Below are positions 1 through 7,099 of a DNA stretch of 22,566 bases, piece after piece. The notes beneath the pieces were generated by a model. That model was not told the origin of the DNA. It searched no databases and was given only the letters and a program-made list of their open reading frames with translations. Each line of letters opens with the position of its first letter. The stretch's first letter is position 1. The DNA is from a virus, in the IMG/VR virus record IMGVR_UViG_3300044712_001827, positions 1-22,566 of that record. One strand, given 5' to 3'. The translations under genes were made by a program, and so were the position numbers.

Positions 1-255
1 CACTTCACCGAGGTCCTGGGCAACGGCGGGGCCAAGGTCTACATCGCGACCTGGCAGCGAGACGTCACCGCCGAGAGCGAGATGAAGGCCGCCGCCGACG
101 CGAGCCTGGCGGCGGGGGTGCTTCAGGGCCCGACGGCGCCGCGGTGGCGGGTGAAGTGGGTCGTCGTTGATTCCAACGGGTCCGGCGGGGCGGCCGACGG
201 AGACGTCAGCTTCACCTTCTCGCTGGCCGCGGAGACGCTGCGCGCCAGCCGATGA
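1..255 (+). CDS. C-terminal 84 residues of an unidentified phage head-region protein (partial)
   Basis: The frame is open from the first base and stops with TGA at 253-255, overlapping the ATG of the next gene at 252 in the ATGA arrangement typical of translationally coupled phage genes. The visible part is rich in small residues and ends in a beta-type stretch (WRVKWVVVD, then DVSFTFSLAAETL). I do not recognise a family. Lying directly before the head-tail connector gene, it occupies the position where capsid, decoration or small virion proteins are usually encoded, so a virion role is an inference from context. The start lies outside the window. Confidence 0.7.
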   Translation, partial: HFTEVLGNGGAKVYIATWQRDVTAESEMKAAADASLAAGVLQGPTAPRWRVKWVVVDSNGSGGAADGDVSFTFSLAAETLRASR

Positions 256-668
256 CCTTCACCTACACGCCCGGGGCGGCGACGGACCTCGACGACATCC
301 GGTCGGCGATCGGGGACACCGTCAGCACGGCGAAAGAGGCTGAGCGCCTCGAGGACGAGGAGATCACGCGCCTGCTGGCGACGTCCGGATCGCTCGCCGC
401 GGCGAAGATCGCTTGCGCGCGCGCCCTCCTGGCGAAGATCGCCCGGCGCGCCACCGACCGCACCATCGGCGGCCTGCGGCTCTCCTACGCCCAGCGGGCG
501 GACGCCCTGCGGGACCTCATCCGGGACCTCGAGTCCGCCATCACCACGGCCGTCGCGCCCTACTGCGGCGGCATCTCAGTGGCCGACGTCGAGGCCGTCG
601 AGAGCCAGGACGACCGCGTGGCGCCTGACTTCAAGTCCGGGATGCTCGACAACCCCAGGGGCCTCTGA
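252..668 (+). CDS. putative phage head-tail connector (gp6-like adaptor)
   Basis: This 138-residue protein is mostly helical. It has the pattern seen in phage head-tail connector adaptors: a short N-terminal segment with an 'IGDT' turn (about residues 18-22), an acidic 'LEDEEI' start of a helix (about 33-38), a long Ala-rich helix, and 'SYAQRADALRDLIRDL' (about 76-91). Such proteins form a dodecameric ring under the portal and join head to tail. The assignment rests on this pattern, on length, and on the gene order (connector, closure protein, gp10-like, tail terminator, major tail protein). The ATG at 252 overlaps the upstream stop and the TGA overlaps the next ATG at 668, so it is co-translated with its neighbours. 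Confidence 0.65.
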   Translation: MTFTYTPGAATDLDDIRSAIGDTVSTAKEAERLEDEEITRLLATSGSLAAAKIACARALLAKIARRATDRTIGGLRLSYAQRADALRDLIRDLESAITTAVAPYCGGISVADVEAVESQDDRVAPDFKSGMLDNPRGL

Positions 669-1012
669 TGGATCCGGAACTCGAGGACCTCTGTACCACG
701 CGGCTCTTCTACGAGAAGTTCCGCGGAACGGATCCCCGGACGGGCGCCCGGCTCTATGACGATCCTCCCAGCCTGATCCCCGTTCATGGAAAGGTCGAGC
801 CGTTCGTTCGGATCGTTACCGACGCCGAGAAGCGCTCTGTCCAGAGCAACACCCGGGTCTTCCTGCCTGCCCAGGATGACCTGGGAGGGGACGTCAGCAT
901 CTCGGAGCACGATCGGCTGACCCTCCCATCTGCAGTTCACCCGGTCATTTCGGTCCAGCGTGAGGACGACCCCGAGACGGGCGAGGCGTACGCCTGGGTG
1001 GTGTACCTGTGA
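668..1012 (+). CDS. putative phage head closure / head-tail stopper protein
   Basis: The protein is 114 residues long and predicted to be largely beta. It contains 'VHGKVEPFVRIVTDAEKRSVQSNTRVFL', which resembles the barrel strands of head closure (stopper) proteins, followed by 'DVSISEHDRLTLP' and a C-terminal strand 'AYAWVVYL'. Such proteins close the connector channel after DNA packaging. The position, directly between a connector-like gene and an HK97 gp10-like gene, is the main support. The ATG (668) overlaps the previous stop by one base, and the stop TGA overlaps the GTG of the next gene. An alternative is another small minor capsid or joining protein of the same module. Confidence 0.55.
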   Translation: MDPELEDLCTTRLFYEKFRGTDPRTGARLYDDPPSLIPVHGKVEPFVRIVTDAEKRSVQSNTRVFLPAQDDLGGDVSISEHDRLTLPSAVHPVISVQREDDPETGEAYAWVVYL

Positions 1013-1446
1013 TCACGATCAAGGGACGCTTCATCGGCGGCGCCGAGATCCGCGCGAACCTGCGCGAGCTGCCGAAGGCGGTGCAGGGCCGGGTCCTGCT
1101 GTCCGCCGTGCGCGCCGAAGGCCAGGCCCTCGCTGACGAGATGGCCTTGGCCGCGCCGCGCGCGGAGGGACTCCCGGACCTTTCCGACTCTCTCGGCACG
1201 ACGACCATCGTCTCGACACCGAGCTCTGCCCGGGTAGCGGTTGGCCCGCGGCGCGGATCCGGAGCCCTGCAGCACTGGTACCTGTGGCTCTTCCATGAGT
1301 TCGGGACGTCGAAGATGGCGGCCCGCCCGTTCATCCGTCCCGTGTGGGACCAGCGCGGGGACGCTGCGATGCGCTCGATCCTCGAGGCGCTCTGGCAGCG
1401 GATCCAGTCCCGGATGCGCCAGCTCAAGAAGGCGGCAGCCCGATGA
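1009..1446 (+). CDS. HK97 gp10-like head-tail/tail completion protein
   Basis: This 145-residue protein starts at a GTG that overlaps the stop of the upstream gene in a GTGA junction. It shows the HK97 gp10-like pattern: an N-terminal 'FIGGAEIRANLRELPKAV' segment, a long helix ('AVRAEGQALADEMALAAPR'), a central region 'SSARVAVGPRRG', and the characteristic 'WLFHEFGTSKMAARPFIRPVWDQRG' near residues 92-115. In this family the E-F/Y-G-T.....P-F-hydrophobic-R-P signature is diagnostic. The protein acts in tail completion at the neck. It is followed, with a four-base overlap, by the tail terminator gene, which is the usual order. Confidence 0.85.
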   Translation: MITIKGRFIGGAEIRANLRELPKAVQGRVLLSAVRAEGQALADEMALAAPRAEGLPDLSDSLGTTTIVSTPSSARVAVGPRRGSGALQHWYLWLFHEFGTSKMAARPFIRPVWDQRGDAAMRSILEALWQRIQSRMRQLKKAAAR

Positions 1447-1829
1447 TCGAGGCGGCTGTCCAGCAGGCGCTGAAGGACCACCCGGCCGTGGCCGCCCTGG
1501 TCGGGGACCGGGTCTATCCGACGACCCTGCCACAGGCTGCCGTCCTGCCGGCCGTGACCTACAAGCAGATCTCGCTGCGGTCGCTCGGCGACACCAACGA
1601 CGGGCCGGGGGACCTGTTCAATCCGCGCTTCCAGATCGACGCCTGGTCCTCGGACTACCTCGAGGCCGTCAGCCTCGCCGAGGCGGTCCGTGGCGTGCGC
1701 GGCCTACGCGCGGTCGTGGCCGAGACCGAGATCCAGAACGTCAAGCTCGACGGGGCCCGCTTCTTCTTCGAGGCCGACAGGGAGCTGCACCACGTCGCGC
1801 AGGACTTCTTCGTTTGGGGGAAGGAATAG
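1443..1829 (+). CDS. tail terminator / completion protein (DUF3168-like)
   Basis: The 128-residue product matches the DUF3168 (gp17-like) tail terminator pattern: N-terminal 'AAVQQALKDHPAVAALVGDRVYPTTLPQ', then 'LPAVTYKQISLRS', then a strand 'FQIDAWSSDYLEAVSLAEAVRGV' and a C-terminal 'FFFEADRELHHVAQDFFVWGKE'. Family members cap the tail tube and form the head-joining surface. An in-frame start at 1344 exists but would bury the gp10-like gene. The ATG at 1443 overlaps the upstream stop by four bases and gives the family's usual length, so I chose it. The gene ends just before a small hairpin and the strong ribosome binding site of the next gene. Confidence 0.8.
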   Translation: MIEAAVQQALKDHPAVAALVGDRVYPTTLPQAAVLPAVTYKQISLRSLGDTNDGPGDLFNPRFQIDAWSSDYLEAVSLAEAVRGVRGLRAVVAETEIQNVKLDGARFFFEADRELHHVAQDFFVWGKE

Positions 1830-1830
1830 C

Positions 1831-1845
1831 GCCCCACTTCGGGGC
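1831..1845 (+). promoter_or_regulatory. small hairpin next to the ribosome binding site of the signal-peptide gene
   Basis: GCCCC (1831-1835), loop ACTTC, GGGGC (1841-1845) form a perfect five-base-pair stem directly after the tail terminator gene. The ribosome binding site AAGGAG (1846-1851) follows immediately, six bases before the ATG at 1858. It may isolate the downstream ribosome binding site, or act as a weak attenuator or processing point that lets the next two highly expressed structural genes be translated independently. There is no U-run, so a strong terminator is unlikely. Confidence 0.35.
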
Positions 1846-1857
1846 AAGGAGCAAGCC

Positions 1858-2445
1858 ATGAAGCTGAATCGTAAGTGGACGACGTCCTCGATCGCGTTCC
1901 TCGCCATCGCCGCCTTGCTGTGGCCTGCCATCGCCTCGGCGGAGACCCTCACCACGAACGTCCTCCTGACCGTCAAGGGGCACCAGACGAGCGTGGGTGA
2001 CCTGGGCACGGCAACGGTCGAGCCGGAGCTCAAGAGCGCCCTCGCCCTTACCAGCGGCGTCGGAGCGAACCAGGCCGACAAGATCTTCGCCGACACGCGC
2101 ACCATCGCCGCGTCGACCACGGAGGACCTCGATGTGTCCGCCGGCGGCCTCCTCGACCAGCTGGGCGGGACGTTCACCATCGTCAAGCTGAAGGTCTTCG
2201 CCGTCTGCGCGGCCAGCACCAACACCAACAACGTCGTCCTGTTGGGCGACGCGAACTCGGTCCCGATCTTGAGCACGGCCGCGACGACGATCACGATCCA
2301 CCCGAACTCGTGTGTCGTGCTCGCAGACCCCTCGCTCGCTGGGTACGCGGTGACGAACGCCACGGGCGACGTCATCCAGGTCGCGAACAGCGGCGCCGGC
2401 ACCAGCGTCACCTACTCGATCGTGCTGATCGGGACCTCGTCCTAG
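1858..2445 (+). CDS. putative virion protein with an N-terminal Sec signal peptide
   Basis: The 195-residue product starts at ATG 1858, six bases after AAGGAG. A longer in-frame reading from 1690 would overlap the tail terminator and lacks such a site. Residues 1-28 are a classical Sec signal peptide: basic MKLNRK, hydrophobic core 'SIAFLAIAALLWPAI', and an ASA cleavage motif before Glu29. The mature part is beta-rich, with 'FADTRTIAASTTEDLDVSAGGL', two cysteines (C117, C152) that could form a disulfide, and a C-terminal 'GTSVTYSIVLIG'. The body resembles uncharacterised structural proteins I recall from similar tail clusters. The signal peptide is odd, because virion parts are normally assembled in the cytoplasm. 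Function is unknown; a secreted or decoration role is inference. Confidence 0.75.
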   Translation: MKLNRKWTTSSIAFLAIAALLWPAIASAETLTTNVLLTVKGHQTSVGDLGTATVEPELKSALALTSGVGANQADKIFADTRTIAASTTEDLDVSAGGLLDQLGGTFTIVKLKVFAVCAASTNTNNVVLLGDANSVPILSTAATTITIHPNSCVVLADPSLAGYAVTNATGDVIQVANSGAGTSVTYSIVLIGTSS

Positions 2446-2476
2446 TCGGACCTCGATCCCAGGAAGGAGCAAGACG

Positions 2477-2902
2477 ATGACCGACAAGTACATCGGCTAC
2501 GGCCAGCAGATCTACCGCGGCGACGGCGCCACGCCCGAGGTCTTCACGAAGATCCCGCAGAGCAAGGACATCAAGCCCCCCTCCCCCAAGGTGAAGGAGG
2601 TGGGGATGACGAACAACGACTCCCCGGCCAAGACCGAGGAGTCGGTCCCCGGATTCATCAACCGCGGCGAGTGCACCTTCAAGCTCATCTACGACGTGGC
2701 CGATCCCATCCACGCGGCCCTGCTGGCGGACTGCGGCGACATGGACTCGAAGGGCAACTACCGGATCCTGCACCCGGACACCGCGGGCACCAAGGAGACG
2801 TTCGAGGCCTGGGTGTCCGGCTTCGACCGGGACATGCCCACCGAGGACGGCGTCACCGCCACCGTGACCCTGAAGGTCACCGGGCCCTCGACCTTCTCGT
2901 AA
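2477..2902 (+). CDS. major tail (tube) protein
   Basis: The 141-residue protein is translated from ATG 2477 with a strong AAGGAG at 2464-2469, as expected for an abundant virion protein. The pattern 'YGQQIYRGDG..PEVFTKIPQSKDI', 'NNDSPAKTEESVPGFINRGECTFKLIYDV' and C-terminal 'FEAWVSGFDRDMPTEDGVTATVTLKVTG' is that of lambda V-like and related siphovirus tail tube proteins: a conserved loop, then 'sFev.D..d..H..ll', then the closing beta strands. It polymerises as hexameric rings around the tape measure protein. The next genes are the tail chaperone and tape measure, which fits. No sheath gene accompanies it, so the tail is probably non-contractile. Confidence 0.85.
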   Translation: MTDKYIGYGQQIYRGDGATPEVFTKIPQSKDIKPPSPKVKEVGMTNNDSPAKTEESVPGFINRGECTFKLIYDVADPIHAALLADCGDMDSKGNYRILHPDTAGTKETFEAWVSGFDRDMPTEDGVTATVTLKVTGPSTFS

Positions 2903-2910
2903 GGAGACCG

Positions 2911-3339
2911 ATGGCCAACCGTCTACGTTCTGAGGCGGACGTCAACAGCGCGGACGGGAAGACCTACACGCTCTTCTTCGGCACGAACGCGTGCGTGAAG
3001 ATCGAGGACGAGCTGAAGGTCAACCCGCCCACGCTGCTGAAGGAACTCCAGTCGCGCACGCGGCGGGAGTTCCGAACGCTGGTGCGCATCCTCCTCGAAC
3101 GGCACCACCCGGAGTTTGCTTCCGATGGGCTGACCCCAGCCGAGCGGGAGCGGCTGGACGAGCTCGCCGGGGACGTGATCGACCAGATCCCCTCTGGCGA
3201 GCTCGGCCGGGCCATCGTCTGTGCCTTCCACGGCATGACCCCGGAGCAGCTGGCGGCGGCGGTCAAGAAGCAGCCGAAGCGTCCCAAGGAGAAACCGGAC
3301 CCGGAAGCGGCGGCCGCGGCTGGACAGCCGATCTCCTAG
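2911..3339 (+). CDS. tail assembly chaperone, upstream frame (gpG-like)
   Basis: ATG 2911 follows AAGGAG (2901-2906). The 142-residue product has 'KTYTLFFGTNACVKIEDELKVNPPTLLKEL' and 'REFRTLVRILLERHHPEFASDGLTPAERERLDEL', the fold pattern of the first product of siphovirus tail chaperone genes (lambda G, HK97 gp13 type). Its C-terminus is low complexity (KKQPKRPKEKPDPEAAAAAGQPIS), which is where ribosomes usually shift frame in this gene. It binds the tape measure protein during tail assembly. The reading frame one base back stays open through this region to 3641, as expected for a programmed -1 shift. Standing between the major tail protein and the tape measure gene makes the assignment strong. 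Confidence 0.85.
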   Translation: MANRLRSEADVNSADGKTYTLFFGTNACVKIEDELKVNPPTLLKELQSRTRREFRTLVRILLERHHPEFASDGLTPAERERLDELAGDVIDQIPSGELGRAIVCAFHGMTPEQLAAAVKKQPKRPKEKPDPEAAAAAGQPIS

Positions 3340-3341
3340 CC

Positions 3342-3641
3342 GCGGCTCTCGCATCCGGTTGGTCGTGTGAGGCGTTCTGGTCCGCAGGGCTGGCGGAGGT
3401 CTGGATCATGCTGGAGGCCGCATCGCAGCGGGGGCTCGAGCGGGCCAAGCTGGCGGTGAGCACCGCCTGGCACACGGAGATGTTCGCCCGTGTGAAGAAG
3501 CTGCCAGACCTGGCCGAGCGACTTGAGGAGATGGACCGGGCCGCGCATCAGGGGCCCGCCACTCAGGAGTCGATCGACCGCGGCGTGGCGGGCCGACGGA
3601 AGGAAATGGAGCGCATCGAGCAGCGTAGGGGCAAGCAATGA
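3342..3641 (+). CDS. tail assembly chaperone, -1 frameshift extension (gpT-like part of a G-T fusion)
   Basis: This frame lies one base back from the upstream chaperone and has no good independent start: the first in-frame ATG is 3408 and lacks a ribosome binding site. It encodes 'TADLLAAALASGWSCEAFWSAGLAEVWIMLEAASQRG', then a long charged helix ending 'MERIEQRRGKQ'. The second chaperone domain of siphophages has this form. Expression is probably as a fusion made by a -1 shift between about 3262 and 3339. The stop overlaps the tape measure ATG at 3638. No perfect X-XXY-YYZ heptamer sits in the right phase; TCCCAAG (3282-3288) and GGAGAAA (3288-3294) are the nearest candidates. Confidence 0.7.
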   Translation, partial: AALASGWSCEAFWSAGLAEVWIMLEAASQRGLERAKLAVSTAWHTEMFARVKKLPDLAERLEEMDRAAHQGPATQESIDRGVAGRRKEMERIEQRRGKQ

Positions 3642-6600
3642 CCGAGAAGCTGGGCGGCGGCTACGTCGAGCTCGGCGCGGACACCACGAAGCTCGACAAG
3701 GGCGTCGACGACGCCGCGCGCGTCACGCAGAAGCTCGAGCAGCGCATCGAGAAGGCCTTCGCGAAGATGGCCGACGCGCCCAAGCGCGCGCAGGCCGAAA
3801 TGGACGTTTGGGCGAAGACCGTCGAGAAGGGTGGCGGCGTGGCGTCCCTCGCGGCCGCCCAGGTCGAGCAGCTCGCCCGAAAGCTCCAGTACCTCCAGAA
3901 GGCCGGCGCCGAGGTTCCGCCGGCGCTGCGCAATCTCCCCGGGATGACGCAGCCCCTGGGCCTGCTGGGGAAGGCAGCCAAGGACGCCCGCGCCGACGTT
4001 GAGCAGGGCATGCGGGGCGTCGCCTCCTCGCTCGGCCCAGTTGGGGCAGGACTCACAGCTCTCGGCCCCGCGGGCCTCATCGCTGCGGGAGCCATCTCCA
4101 TCGTGACGGTTGAGATGAAGGCCCTGGAGGCGGTCATCTCGACCCTCGTCGAGTGGACCAAGGGTGCCCTGGAGTACTCCGACAACCTCGTCGAGACCGC
4201 TGGCCAGATCGGCTTCTCGACGGACGCCCTCCAGGAGTGGAACTTCGCAGCGTCGCAGGCTGGCGCCGCCGAAGGCACGGTCTCCACCTCGGCGATCAAG
4301 CTGTCGAGAGCGCTCGCGGATGGATCAAAGGAGACCCGCGCCGCGATTGACGATCTCGGTCTCTCGATCGACGAACTACGCCAGTACAACCCCGAGCAGC
4401 AGTTCGAGGTCATCACGAGGGCCCTGGCCGGTATCGCTGATCCAGGCCTGCGCGCGGCCATTGCCGCCGATCTCGGCCTGGGCAAGAACCTCGACTATCT
4501 CAAGCTGCTAGCCTCCAACTTCGATGAGGCCCGCGGCGCCGCGGAGAGCTTCGGCGCCAAGCTGTCGGGTGAAGCTCTCGCGTCCACAGCCGAGATGCGC
4601 GACGCCCTCGACCGGCTGGACGGAGCCTGGGCCGGCTTCAAGATCGGCATCGTTGCCGCGATCACGACGTCCCCTGAGGCCAAGCGCGCGCTCGACGACG
4701 TGGCTCAGGCGATCGGCCAGGTCACGGCCAAAGTGCTCGAGGCGCTGCCGACGCTGGTCAAGTTCGTCGACCTCCACGTCCGGATGGCGCGGGGAGCGGT
4801 CGAGGCGGCCAAGGCGGCCGCCTCTGGCCCGGTCGGGATGTTCGCTGCCTACGTCAAGGGATCCTCTCCAGGTCCGGCGAGCACCGCTCCAGAGCCTCCC
4901 TCGCCAGGTCGGCAGCCCGGGCCGCGCCGGGATGCGGAGGCCGACAGGGAGGCGACGCGGGCCGCGAAGGAGTTGGCTCGGACCCGGGAAGCAGCCGCGG
5001 AGAAGCAGAAGAAGGCCGAGGAGGATCTCGCGCGGCTGATCGAGAGGGCCCGCACCGCGAGCCGCATATCCGCCGAGAAGGGCATCCAGGAGATCGTGGA
5101 CGGGTTCGACGCTGCGCGCGCGGCGCACCAGCGGTACCTGGACAAGATAGCCCAGGCGGACGCCAAGGCCCGCAAGGACGAAGAAGAGGCGGACGCCAAG
5201 GCTCGCAAGGAGGAGGAGGAGGCAGAGGCCCAGGCCGAAGCGAAGATCGTACAAGCCGAGGAGGAAAGGCAGGCTCGAACCCAAGCGTGGATCGACAACC
5301 TCCAGGAGGCATCGCGCGTCCTCAGCCAAATCGCGGGCCAGCTGGAGGGACAGAGCGCACAGTTGGCCGAGGCGGCGTCCTCGGCGGCGGGGCTGGCCGT
5401 CTCGATCCAGTCTGGCGACATCGCCGGAGCTGTAGGTCAGATGTCGGGGCTGGCCGCCTCACTCAATGAGGCGTTCTTCTCTGAGCCGGAGCGCTGGGAA
5501 ACGGTAGGCGCCGACCTGGGACGCTTGCTGGGTCAGGCCGTCTCGGATGAGTTTGCCAAGACCGTCTCGGAGGCGATGGACGAGGAGGTTGACAAGCTCA
5601 AGGCCGACCTCCTGACCCAGATGGGCCAAGACGAGGGCGGCTTCTTCGAGGGGGTCGCCGAGAAGCTCGCGCGCGCGATCGCGGACCAGTCCGGCCTCAC
5701 CGACAAGACCTTCCTGTCACTGCTGCCGGAGTGGGCCGAGGAGCAGGGCGTCGCGCTCTCGTCGCTCACGGAGGAGATGGACGACTTCTTCCTGACCGTC
5801 TTCGATGGCTCGGCGGACGCCCGAGCCTCGATGGACGCCCTGCTCGAGGGCGTCATTGGCGAGTTGGGCGAGGGGGTCCCGAGCGCAGTCGGGGCTCTGG
5901 GCGACATCACGGACCACACGCTGAGCCTCATGGCCAGCGGGCTGTTGGAGTCGTACCAGGGCACGGCGACCCTCGGCGACGCCTTCGCGGCCCTGGGTCA
6001 GGCGGCCGAGGACGGCACGGCTGGGGCCCATGAGCAGATGCTCGAGCTGATTCAGTCGGCCCGGGAGGCCGGCCTCGAGGTGGCCGAGATTGCGAAGGCC
6101 GTCGCGCAGAGCCTAACCGAGGGGATCGGATCCCTCGGCAAGATGCCGCCGATTGTGACGCAGGACGACGCTCAGGCACAGGCCGAGCTGTTCGCGACGA
6201 CTTGGGACGCGGCGGTCCAGGAACTCGGGATCTTCGACGCGGCCAAGCAGTTCGCGCCCCAGTGGGAGGCGCTACAGAAGCAGCTCGGCGAGAGCGGGTT
6301 TGACGTGTCGGGCATCCTCGGCTCGGGGATCTCCGAGATCATGGGGGCCTACACGGACGAGAAGCTGGGCCCTGTGCTGCAGGGTGCCGAGGCGGTCTCG
6401 AACCTCATGGCGAGCCTCGACGAGAGTGGCTTCATGACGTCGGGCGCCCTGGCCTCGGGGGAGCAGCAGGCCCAGTCCATCTACGACCGGTTGCTCGCGG
6501 GCGGCATGTCCGAGGAGAGCGCGCAGCAGGCGATCGGCCCACTGCTAGCCCAGCTGCAGCAGGCGGCCGAGGACTACGACCTCACCCTGAGCGAGGGCAC

Positions 6601-7099
6601 GCAGAAGCTGATCGAGAACGCCGACATCTCCATGAAGGAGGACAAGCTCGGATCGGTAGCCGACGCCACGGCGGCCTCCCGTGATGCCCTCTGGCAGCTG
6701 GTCGAGCTCAACGGCGGCGTGGTCCCTGCGCTTGAGAGCATGAAGGCCGCGATGGATGCTGTGGGCGCGCCCGGGGCCTCCGGCCCGTCCGGAGCGCTCC
6801 AGTCGGCGGCGGCCGCGATGACCTTCCTCGAGGTGCCCAAGCTGGGCGGCGGCGGCCACGTCACGGCACCGATGCTGGCGATCGTGGGGGACGTCCCCGA
6901 GACGATCGTGCCGGATTCGGTGCAGGGCGCGCTGGGCGCCCAGGTCACCTTGAACGTGTCCGCCCCGGTCCTCCAGTTCCAGGGCCCGGTCTCGAAGGAC
7001 GCGGAGAGCTGGATCCTGGGCGTCGTCAACGAGGCCTGGCGCAACAACACAGAGCAGATGGTTTCGGCCGCGGCCGCGGCCCTGAAGGGGTCTCGCTGA
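3638..7099 (+). CDS. tail tape measure protein
   Basis: At 1153 residues this is the longest gene in the window and sits directly after the tail chaperone, overlapping its stop. The N-terminus (GGGYVELGADTTKLDKGVDD) is typical of tape measure proteins. A hydrophobic Gly/Ala-rich stretch covers about residues 129-171 and may insert into the host membrane. A long charged coiled coil spans about 440-560, with two exact-phase 33-base repeats (5156-5188 and 5189-5221). Ala/Gln-rich helices follow. The C-terminus (LGGGGHVTAPMLAIVGDVPETIVPD) is the common tape measure ending. By the usual ruler rule of about 1.5 angstrom per residue, it predicts a tail of roughly 170 nm. No lysozyme or peptidase motif is obvious. 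Confidence 0.93.
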   Translation: MTEKLGGGYVELGADTTKLDKGVDDAARVTQKLEQRIEKAFAKMADAPKRAQAEMDVWAKTVEKGGGVASLAAAQVEQLARKLQYLQKAGAEVPPALRNLPGMTQPLGLLGKAAKDARADVEQGMRGVASSLGPVGAGLTALGPAGLIAAGAISIVTVEMKALEAVISTLVEWTKGALEYSDNLVETAGQIGFSTDALQEWNFAASQAGAAEGTVSTSAIKLSRALADGSKETRAAIDDLGLSIDELRQYNPEQQFEVITRALAGIADPGLRAAIAADLGLGKNLDYLKLLASNFDEARGAAESFGAKLSGEALASTAEMRDALDRLDGAWAGFKIGIVAAITTSPEAKRALDDVAQAIGQVTAKVLEALPTLVKFVDLHVRMARGAVEAAKAAASGPVGMFAAYVKGSSPGPASTAPEPPSPGRQPGPRRDAEADREATRAAKELARTREAAAEKQKKAEEDLARLIERARTASRISAEKGIQEIVDGFDAARAAHQRYLDKIAQADAKARKDEEEADAKARKEEEEAEAQAEAKIVQAEEERQARTQAWIDNLQEASRVLSQIAGQLEGQSAQLAEAASSAAGLAVSIQSGDIAGAVGQMSGLAASLNEAFFSEPERWETVGADLGRLLGQAVSDEFAKTVSEAMDEEVDKLKADLLTQMGQDEGGFFEGVAEKLARAIADQSGLTDKTFLSLLPEWAEEQGVALSSLTEEMDDFFLTVFDGSADARASMDALLEGVIGELGEGVPSAVGALGDITDHTLSLMASGLLESYQGTATLGDAFAALGQAAEDGTAGAHEQMLELIQSAREAGLEVAEIAKAVAQSLTEGIGSLGKMPPIVTQDDAQAQAELFATTWDAAVQELGIFDAAKQFAPQWEALQKQLGESGFDVSGILGSGISEIMGAYTDEKLGPVLQGAEAVSNLMASLDESGFMTSGALASGEQQAQSIYDRLLAGGMSEESAQQAIGPLLAQLQQAAEDYDLTLSEGTQKLIENADISMKEDKLGSVADATAASRDALWQLVELNGGVVPALESMKAAMDAVGAPGASGPSGALQSAAAAMTFLEVPKLGGGGHVTAPMLAIVGDVPETIVPDSVQGALGAQVTLNVSAPVLQFQGPVSKDAESWILGVVNEAWRNNTEQMVSAAAAALKGSR
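5156..5221 (+). repeat. two tandem 33-base repeats in the tape measure coiled coil
   Basis: Positions 5156-5188 and 5189-5221 encode near-identical 11-residue units, ADAKARKDEEE and ADAKARKEEEE, directly adjacent and in frame. They differ at only a few bases. An 11-residue (hendecad) step fits a coiled coil, and changing the copy number would change tail length. A third, degraded unit (AEAQAEAKIVQAEEE) follows. Confidence 0.8.
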
